A model generated the notes under the pieces. The model saw nothing but the letters and a program-made list of their open reading frames with translations. It did not search any database and was not told where the DNA came from. This document shows, one piece after another, positions 32,843 through 38,008 of a stretch of 38,008 nucleotides of DNA. A program made the translations under genes and the position numbers. Where the stretch lies: the NCBI GenBank assembly GCA_022842985.1, contig JALHON010000010.1:1-38008 (forward strand). Reading direction: 5' to 3'. Every line of letters begins with the position of its first letter. Position 1 is the first letter of the stretch. This stretch comes from Acidobacteriota bacterium (GTDB taxonomy: Bacteria; Acidobacteriota; Vicinamibacteria; Vicinamibacterales; UBA2999).

Positions 32843-32857
32843 TGGAACGATGCTTGC
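32843..32857 (+). promoter_or_regulatory. candidate sigma-54 promoter of the cbb3 oxidase operon
   Basis: TGGAACGATGCTTGC matches the RpoN consensus TGGCACG-N4-TTGC at every fixed base but one, with GG and GC at the required distance. Transcription would start about 80 bases before ATG 32948. Confidence 0.55.
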
Positions 32858-32947
32858 CCTGTGCCACCCCCGGAACGGTGGGATCACCCGTGACGCACCC
32901 GGTGTGTGTCGCGGCGAGAAGCGAGGGCTCGCGAGAGCGCACACCCG

Positions 32948-35206
32948 ATGAGTAACAGCGTTCGTTACGATGACCGGAGTCCACGGCTCTTCTTCATCGC
33001 CGCCGTGGTGTGGGCCGTGGTCGGGATGCTCGTCGGCGTCCTCATCGCCGCCATGCTCTTCATGCCGGCGCTGAACCTGGCGCCCTATCTGACCTTCGGC
33101 CGGCTCCGCCCGCTGCACACGAACGCCGTCATCTTCGCGTTCTGCGGCAACATCATCTTCGGCGGCGTCTACCACTCGATGCAGCGGCTGCTGAAGGCGC
33201 GCACCTTCAGCGACACGCTCTCGGCGTTCCACTTCTGGGGCTGGCAGCTGCTCATCGTCGCCGCCGCGGTCGCGCTCGTGACCGGCACGACGCAGGGCAA
33301 GGAATACGCCGAACTGCCCTGGGTGCTCGACATCGTTATCGCCGTGTTGTGGGTCACCTTCGCGGTGAACTTCTTCGGCACGATCGCCACCCGCCGCGAG
33401 AAACACCTCTACGTCGCCATCTGGTTCTACATCGCCACCATCGTCGCCGTGGCCATCCTGCACATCGGCAACAGCATGGTGGTGCCGTATTCGCTGCTCG
33501 GCAGCTACTCGGCCTACGCCGGCGTGAAAGACGCACTGATGCAGTGGTGGTACGGCCATAACGCGGTGGCCTTCTTCCTCACCACGCCGTTTTTGGGCCT
33601 CATGTATTACTACCTGCCCAAGGCGGCCGAGCGTCCGGTGTTCAGCTACCGGCTCTCGATCATGCACTTCTGGTCGCTGGTCTTCGTCTACATCTGGGCC
33701 GGCCCGCACCACCTCCACTACTCGGCCGTGCCCGAATGGGCCTCCACGCTCGGCATGCTCTTCTCGCTCGTGCTGTGGATGCCGTCGTGGGGCGGCATGG
33801 TGAACGGCTTCTTCACCCTGCGCGGCGCCTGGCACAAGGTGCGCGAAGACCCGATCCTGAAGTTCATGATCGTGGCCGTCACCTACTACGGCATGTCGAC
33901 CTTCGAAGGGCCGATGATGTCGATCAAGTCGGTGAACGCGGTGTCGCACTTCACCGACTGGACGATCGGCCACGTGCACGCCGGCGCCCTCGGCTGGAAC
34001 GCGTTCCTCTCGTTCGGCATTCTCTACTGGGTCATTCCGCGCCTCTACAAGACGCCGCTCTACTCGGTGAAGGCGGCGACGTTCCACTTCTGGGTGGCGA
34101 CCATCGGCCTCATCGGCTACCAGGTGTCGATGTGGGTGGCCGGCATCACGCAGTGGGCGATGTGGCGCGCCTTCGAGCCCGACGGCCGGCTCGTCTATCC
34201 CGACTTCATCGAGACCGTCGTGCGCATCGTGCCGATGTACTGGGTGCGGCTGCTCTCGGGCCTGCTCTTCTTCGCCGGCCTGCTGGTGTTCTGCTGGAAT
34301 CTCTTCAAGACGATCAAGAGCGCCCCGGCCGACTACGCGGTCGAGCCCGACGTGCTGGCGCCGCCGCTCGTGCGCGAGCACGTCGCCCCCGGCGCGGTCA
34401 CCCCCGCCAACACCTACGACTACGCGCTCTACTCGTTCCAGCACGCCATCCGGCACGGCTTCCACCGCATGCTCGAGTCGCGCACGGTGACCTTCACGGT
34501 GCTGACGGCGCTGGCGCTGGCGGTGGGGTCGCTCGTGGAAGCGCTGCCGATGTTCTTCAACACGTCGAACGTGAAGGAGATCGCGAGCGTCACGCCGTAC
34601 ACGCCGCTCGAGGTCGTGGGCCGCGACATCTACGTGCGCGAGGGCTGCTACAACTGCCACTCGCAGCTCGTGCGGCCGTTCCTCTACGAGACGGAGCGTT
34701 ACGGCGAGTACTCGAAGGCCGGCGAATACGTCTACGACCGGCCCTTCCAGTGGGGCTCGAAGCGCACCGGGCCCGACCTGCACCGTGTGGGCGGCAAGTA
34801 CCCGTCGCTCTGGCACGTGCGCCACATGGAGCGGCCGTCGTCGACGACGCCCGGCTCGATCATGCCGGCGTATCCTCACCTGCTGACGAGCCACTTCGAC
34901 ACCAGCCTCATCGGCGCGAAGATGCGCGCGCTGCGCACGCTCGGCGTGCCATACAGCGAAGGCGAGATCGCCATCGCCGCTGACGCGATGGACACCCAGG
35001 CCAAGGCGATTGCCGCCGAGGTGGAATCGCAGCAGGGCCCGACCGGCCTCGCCGACAAGGAAATCGTGGCGCTCACTGCGTATCTGCAGCGCCTCGGCAC
35101 CGACATCCGCTGGAAGCGGCCCGTGGCGCAGCTGCCCTACGCAGCCGGCGTGACGCCCGCGCCTGCTCCCGCACCGGCCGTCGCCGGCGGCGGAGCGTCG
35201 AGGTAG
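32948..35206 (+). CDS. ccoNO: cbb3-type cytochrome c oxidase, fused subunits I and II (CcoNO)
   Basis: 752 aa. Residues 1 to about 460 form the catalytic subunit CcoN with 12 or more membrane helices. Haem and copper ligands are visible: RPLH (His57), WWYGHNAVAFF (His204) with nearby tyrosines, AGPHHLHYS (His254, His255) and GHVHAGALGWN (His342, His344). Residues about 505 onward are the CcoO cytochrome c subunit, with a membrane anchor and GCYNCHSQLVRPF (haem at Cys567, Cys570, His571). CcoN and CcoO are separate proteins in proteobacteria; the fusion is known from some other phyla. The enzyme reduces oxygen with high affinity and pumps protons. ATG 32948 is preferred to GTG 32906 because the extra N-terminus is unrelated low-complexity sequence. 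Confidence 0.95.
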   Translation: MSNSVRYDDRSPRLFFIAAVVWAVVGMLVGVLIAAMLFMPALNLAPYLTFGRLRPLHTNAVIFAFCGNIIFGGVYHSMQRLLKARTFSDTLSAFHFWGWQLLIVAAAVALVTGTTQGKEYAELPWVLDIVIAVLWVTFAVNFFGTIATRREKHLYVAIWFYIATIVAVAILHIGNSMVVPYSLLGSYSAYAGVKDALMQWWYGHNAVAFFLTTPFLGLMYYYLPKAAERPVFSYRLSIMHFWSLVFVYIWAGPHHLHYSAVPEWASTLGMLFSLVLWMPSWGGMVNGFFTLRGAWHKVREDPILKFMIVAVTYYGMSTFEGPMMSIKSVNAVSHFTDWTIGHVHAGALGWNAFLSFGILYWVIPRLYKTPLYSVKAATFHFWVATIGLIGYQVSMWVAGITQWAMWRAFEPDGRLVYPDFIETVVRIVPMYWVRLLSGLLFFAGLLVFCWNLFKTIKSAPADYAVEPDVLAPPLVREHVAPGAVTPANTYDYALYSFQHAIRHGFHRMLESRTVTFTVLTALALAVGSLVEALPMFFNTSNVKEIASVTPYTPLEVVGRDIYVREGCYNCHSQLVRPFLYETERYGEYSKAGEYVYDRPFQWGSKRTGPDLHRVGGKYPSLWHVRHMERPSSTTPGSIMPAYPHLLTSHFDTSLIGAKMRALRTLGVPYSEGEIAIAADAMDTQAKAIAAEVESQQGPTGLADKEIVALTAYLQRLGTDIRWKRPVAQLPYAAGVTPAPAPAPAVAGGGASR

Positions 35207-35208
35207 CG

Positions 35209-35376
35209 ATGCTGCAGGAACTCGGAGCGAGCACGAACGCCTCCACGTGGGCCGTGGCCTCGATTCTGTTCTTCGTCGCCGTCTACCTCGTGGTCGCCGT
35301 GCAGGTGTTCAGGGCCCGTCCGGACGACCTCGACGCCCGTGCGCGCATGGCGCTCGACGACGAGACCCAGGGATAA
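35209..35376 (+). CDS. ccoQ: CcoQ-like small subunit of cbb3 oxidase
   Basis: This 55-aa reading frame starts 2 bases after the ccoNO stop. It has one transmembrane helix (TWAVASILFFVAVYLVVAVQVF) followed by an acidic and basic tail (RARPDDLDARARMALDDETQG). Position and form fit CcoQ/FixQ, the small subunit that stabilises the complex. Sequence conservation in this family is low, so the call rests on context and topology. Confidence 0.75.
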   Translation: MLQELGASTNASTWAVASILFFVAVYLVVAVQVFRARPDDLDARARMALDDETQG

Positions 35377-35387
35377 GCGAGCACGCC

Positions 35388-35975
35388 ATGGCACAGTACG
35401 AAGACAGAGTCCTGCACGAGCTCGACGGCATCAAGGAGTACGACAACCCGATGCCCGGATGGCTGATGGCCATCTGGTGGGGCTCGCTCATCTTCTCCGC
35501 CGCCTACCTGATCTTCTACGCCCTCAGCTTCGGTGAGGGCACGATGGACGCGGAGTACCGCGCCGAGACCGTGCAGACGGTCACGGCGGTGCAGTCGCAC
35601 TTCGACGCCAATCCGCTCGTGCCGCCGTCACCGGCGGAACTGCTCGGCGGCGCCGCCAATGACGCCGTGCTCGCGGCCGGCGAGTCACGCTTCGCGCGCA
35701 CCTGCGCGGCGTGCCACGGCGACAAGGCGCAGGGCCTCATCGGCCCGAATCTCACCGACGACCGCTGGATCCACGGCGGCTCGGTCGAACAGGTCTTCCA
35801 GAGCATCGCCAAGGGCTGGCCCGCCAAGGGCATGCCGCCGTGGGGCCGCGCGCTGCGGCCCGACGAACTGGCCGCGCTCGTGTCCTATGTGAGGAGTCTG
35901 CAAGGGTCGAATCCGCCGAATCCGCGCGCCCCCGAAGGCGAGCCGTTCGTGGCGGAAGCGATTCCTGGCCGCTGA
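35388..35975 (+). CDS. ccoP: short CcoP-like subunit of cbb3 oxidase with one haem c
   Basis: 195 aa. The N-terminus YEDRVLHELDGIKEYDNPMPGWLMAIWWGSLIFSAAYLIFY is the standard CcoP start with its single membrane anchor (about 24-46). There is one haem site, CAACHGDKAQG at 106-110, with Met149 in KGMPPWG as probable axial ligand. Typical CcoP proteins are near 300 aa with two CxxCH motifs; only one is present here, so the second cytochrome domain is missing. It starts 11 bases after ccoQ. An external cytochrome such as the one at 32248 might make up for the missing haem (inference). Confidence 0.9.
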   Translation: MAQYEDRVLHELDGIKEYDNPMPGWLMAIWWGSLIFSAAYLIFYALSFGEGTMDAEYRAETVQTVTAVQSHFDANPLVPPSPAELLGGAANDAVLAAGESRFARTCAACHGDKAQGLIGPNLTDDRWIHGGSVEQVFQSIAKGWPAKGMPPWGRALRPDELAALVSYVRSLQGSNPPNPRAPEGEPFVAEAIPGR

Positions 35976-35979
35976 CATC

Positions 35980-37455
35980 ATGTCCACCGCCGTTCACACC
36001 CGCGACGCGGGTGGCGCCGCCGGCCCGGCCGCGGGTCACGAGCGCATCTTCGAGATCGCGCCGCCCGAGGAGCTGCTCTACAGCATCTCGGCCGACGGCT
36101 CGCGCCGGTTCATGCATCCGGTGGTGCGCAAGGGGCACTACTGGCACATCCGCCGGCGCATCGCCTACGCGCTCATGGTGCTCTTCTTCGCGCTGCCGCT
36201 CATTCCGATCGGCGATCACCCGGCGGTGCTGCTCGACATCGCGACCCGGCGCTTCCACATGTTCGGCGCCACGTTCCACCCCACCGACAACCTGCTGCTT
36301 GCCGCCTTCGGCTTCGGCGTGGTGGTGACGGTGTTCTTCGTCGGCTCGACGTTCGGGCGCGTGTGGTGCGGCTTCGGTTGTCCACAGACCGTGTACCTCG
36401 AGTTCCTGTTCCGCCCCATCGAAGCCTTCATCGAAGGCGGCCCCACGAACCAGCGGCGGCTCAACAAGGAACCGTGGTCGGCGCACAAACTCGCCATCAA
36501 GGCCGCGAAGTGGGGCACGTTCGCGCTCGTGGCCGTGCTGATGGCCACGACCTTCGTCGCCTACTTCACCGGCTGGGCGGCGCTCGCGCCCGGCCTGCTG
36601 CACGAACCCGCGAAGTGGACGGGCGCACTCTTCACGATTGCCGCGGTGACCGGCCTCATCGTGTTCGACTTCGGCTGGTTCCGCGACCAGATGTGCACGA
36701 TCGCCTGCCCCTACGGCCGGCTGCAGAACGTGCTCTCCGACAAGGACACGCTGCTCGTCGCCTACGACACGGCGCGCGGCGAGCCGCGCACGCGCCTGCA
36801 CCACGAGACGCCCGGCGTGGCGGCGGGCGCCTGTGTGGACTGCGGTGCCTGCGTGGCGGCGTGCCCCACGGGGGTCGACATCCGCCGCGGCCTGCAGGTC
36901 GAGTGCATCGGCACGGCGCAGTGCGTGGACGCCTGCGACGAGGTGATGCGCAAGCTGGGCCGGCCCACGGGCCTCATCACGTTCACGTCCGAACGCGAAC
37001 AGCAGGGCGCCGCCCGCCGCCTGCTGCGGCCGCGCAACCTCGTCTACCTCGCGCTCATGCTCGTGGCCTGGGGCACGCTCGGCACGCTCGTCTTCACGCG
37101 CGCCGACGCCCTCGTGGAAGTGGTGCGCGGCGGCCGCGAGCCCTACCGCGTGCTCAATTCCGGTGCCGTCGCCAACCAGCAGCGCATCCGCTTCACCAAC
37201 CAGCTCGGGCAGCGGCAGCGATTCGACATCACGGTGCTGAGCCCCGGCGACGCGACGCTCGTCGTGAGCGAGTCGCCCATCGTCGTTGACGCGGAGAAGG
37301 TCGTGACCGTGAATGCCGTCACCACCGTGCCGCAGGGCCGCTTCCACGACGGACAGGCCACGGTGCGGTATCTCGTGACGTCCGACGGCGGCTACCGCAA
37401 GGAGATCGAGTTCCTGCTGCTTGGACCGTACGACTCGGAGGGGCGTGACCGATGA
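35980..37455 (+). CDS. ccoG: cytochrome c oxidase accessory protein CcoG (FixG/RdxA)
   Basis: 491 aa with several membrane helices, the first near residues 60-78. Redox motifs are VWCGFGCPQTVYLE (Cys130, Cys134), CTIACPYG (about 239-243), a ferredoxin-type cluster CVDCGACVAACPTGVDI (from about 285) and CIGTAQCVDACDEV (from about 309). The C-terminal third is a periplasmic immunoglobulin-like domain (YRVLNSGAVANQQRIRFTNQLG, VTTVPQGRFHDG). CcoG helps supply reduced copper during cbb3 assembly. It starts 4 bases after ccoP and overlaps ccoH by ATGA. Confidence 0.94.
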   Translation: MSTAVHTRDAGGAAGPAAGHERIFEIAPPEELLYSISADGSRRFMHPVVRKGHYWHIRRRIAYALMVLFFALPLIPIGDHPAVLLDIATRRFHMFGATFHPTDNLLLAAFGFGVVVTVFFVGSTFGRVWCGFGCPQTVYLEFLFRPIEAFIEGGPTNQRRLNKEPWSAHKLAIKAAKWGTFALVAVLMATTFVAYFTGWAALAPGLLHEPAKWTGALFTIAAVTGLIVFDFGWFRDQMCTIACPYGRLQNVLSDKDTLLVAYDTARGEPRTRLHHETPGVAAGACVDCGACVAACPTGVDIRRGLQVECIGTAQCVDACDEVMRKLGRPTGLITFTSEREQQGAARRLLRPRNLVYLALMLVAWGTLGTLVFTRADALVEVVRGGREPYRVLNSGAVANQQRIRFTNQLGQRQRFDITVLSPGDATLVVSESPIVVDAEKVVTVNAVTTVPQGRFHDGQATVRYLVTSDGGYRKEIEFLLLGPYDSEGRDR

Positions 37456-37979
37456 AGTTCCTGCGTCTGGTCTCCGAATACCGCTGGCCGATCTACATCG
37501 GCGGCCACCTGACGATGTCGGTCGTCGCCTGCGGCGTGCTCGTGTGGGTGGCGACGCGGCCTGACTCGCCGCGGCCGATCCACGGCTACTACGAAACGGC
37601 GCAGAGCTGGGACGCGGATGAAGCGGTGGCCGACGCCAGCCAGAAGCTCGGCTGGACGGTGCGCTACGAACTGCCCGAGGGCATTCCGCTCACGCCCGGC
37701 ATGCCGCGGCCGGTGGATGTGACCGTGGTCGATCGCGAGGGCCAGCCGGTGTCGGGTCTGTCCGGCACGCTCATCGCCATCCGCCCATCGGACCAGCGCC
37801 TGAATCAGCACGGGGATCTCGTGGCGATGCCGGGGGCCCCCGGGCGTTACCGCACGCTCATCCGCGTGGACGCACCCGGCACGTGGGACGTCCGCCTCGA
37901 TGCGATGCAGCAGTCGCTGCACTTCGTGCACGCCGCCCGCCTGCGCTCCGCGGCGGTCACGGAGGTGGCCGCGCGATGA
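37452..37979 (+). CDS. ccoH: FixH/CcoH family cbb3 assembly protein
   Basis: 175 aa with one N-terminal membrane helix (WPIYIGGHLTMSVVACGVLVWVAT) and a beta-rich periplasmic domain: YYETAQSWDADEAVADASQKLGWTVRYELPEG, PVDVTVVDREGQPVSGLSG and PGTWDVRLDAMQQSLHFVHAARL. This is the FixH layout, a protein needed to assemble or stabilise the cbb3 oxidase. Its ATG overlaps the ccoG stop and its own TGA overlaps the next ATG, so translation of the operon is coupled. Confidence 0.88.
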   Translation: MKFLRLVSEYRWPIYIGGHLTMSVVACGVLVWVATRPDSPRPIHGYYETAQSWDADEAVADASQKLGWTVRYELPEGIPLTPGMPRPVDVTVVDREGQPVSGLSGTLIAIRPSDQRLNQHGDLVAMPGAPGRYRTLIRVDAPGTWDVRLDAMQQSLHFVHAARLRSAAVTEVAAR

Positions 37980-38008
37980 CGCCCGTCGCCGCCCGTCGCG
38001 CGGCGGCC
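37976..38008 (+). CDS. start of the next cbb3 operon gene (3' partial)
   Basis: ATG 37976 overlaps the TGA of ccoH (ATGA) and opens a frame that runs off the window as MTPVAARRAAA. Only 11 codons are visible. By gene order it is likely to be CcoI (copper P-type ATPase) or another cbb3 maturation gene, but the sequence itself does not show this. Confidence 0.5.
   Translation, partial: MTPVAARRAAA

Larger units (their letters stand above)
32647..32947. other. divergent intergenic region between cytochrome c and the cbb3 operon (301 bases)
   Basis: It holds the candidate sigma-54 promoter (32843-32857), a perfect 12-bp palindrome (32817-32828), a pair of CCGCGG hexamers (32715-32720 and 32733-32738) and a leader in which GGTGTG (32901-32906) can pair with CACACC (32940-32945) next to the ccoN start. 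No FNR-type TTGAT-N4-ATCAA site is seen. Confidence 0.6.

Noticed and set aside
1-38008. CRISPR array, tRNA, transposase, integrase or phage genes
   Set aside because: No direct-repeat array, cloverleaf, DDE/recombinase protein or structural phage protein is seen.

Overview
The window is very GC-rich, densely coded bacterial chromosome with no tRNA, rRNA, phage, transposase or CRISPR signal. Several features point to a soil- or sediment-type Acidobacteriota, most like the Vicinamibacteria: an ECF sigma factor of the kind paired with membrane Ser/Thr kinases carrying TPRs, large FecR-TPR-barrel proteins, secreted beta-propeller/fibronectin-III proteins, and a fused CcoNO oxidase. This placement is an inference from gene content. 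Oxygen-sensitive enzymes (PFOR, a molybdopterin oxidoreductase) next to a high-affinity cbb3 oxidase suggest life at low or fluctuating oxygen.

Layout. 1-3288: the 3' part of a FecR/TPR/outer-membrane-barrel protein. 3319-6779 (minus): molybdopterin oxidoreductase followed by a class III aminotransferase, in one operon. 6878-9469: secreted propeller protein with two FN3 domains. 9481-10737 (minus): M20-family carbamoylase-type amidohydrolase, divergent from an NHL-repeat protein and a translationally coupled MFS carrier (10850-13332). 13333-13677: a gene-free stretch with an unusual nested set of inverted repeats. 13678-19909: Tat-exported flavin amine oxidase, then PFOR overlapping a dihydroorotate dehydrogenase-like flavoprotein. 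19916-23554 (minus): a small membrane-anchored unknown, then a tightly overlapped trio of type-2 thymidine/AMP phosphorylase, PRPP synthetase and phosphatidylserine synthase. 23576-25027 (minus): SelO pseudokinase. 25097-26682: a secreted unknown and a DCC-family thiol protein. 26765-32140: ECF sigma factor, a Ser/Thr kinase-TPR protein interrupted by an in-frame TAA, and a secreted FG-GAP/FN3 protein, ending in a strong terminator. 32248-32646 (minus): monohaem cytochrome c. 32948 to the end: cbb3 oxidase operon ccoNO-ccoQ-ccoP-ccoG-ccoH, plus the start of one more gene.

The strongest unexpected signal is a bipartite motif (GCTGACCCA, 9 free bases, CATCCGTCGCTTG) found at identical spacing upstream of the kinase gene and of the FG-GAP/FN3 gene, directly downstream of an ECF sigma gene. 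Its TGAC-N16-CGTC geometry fits an ECF promoter and would make sigma factor, kinase and secreted protein one regulatory unit. Other points are the nonsense codon splitting the kinase from its TPR domain, a near-consensus sigma-54 promoter before the cbb3 operon, TAnnnT boxes 5-8 bases before several start codons (possible leaderless transcripts), and the nested-helix intergenic region at 13375-13512.
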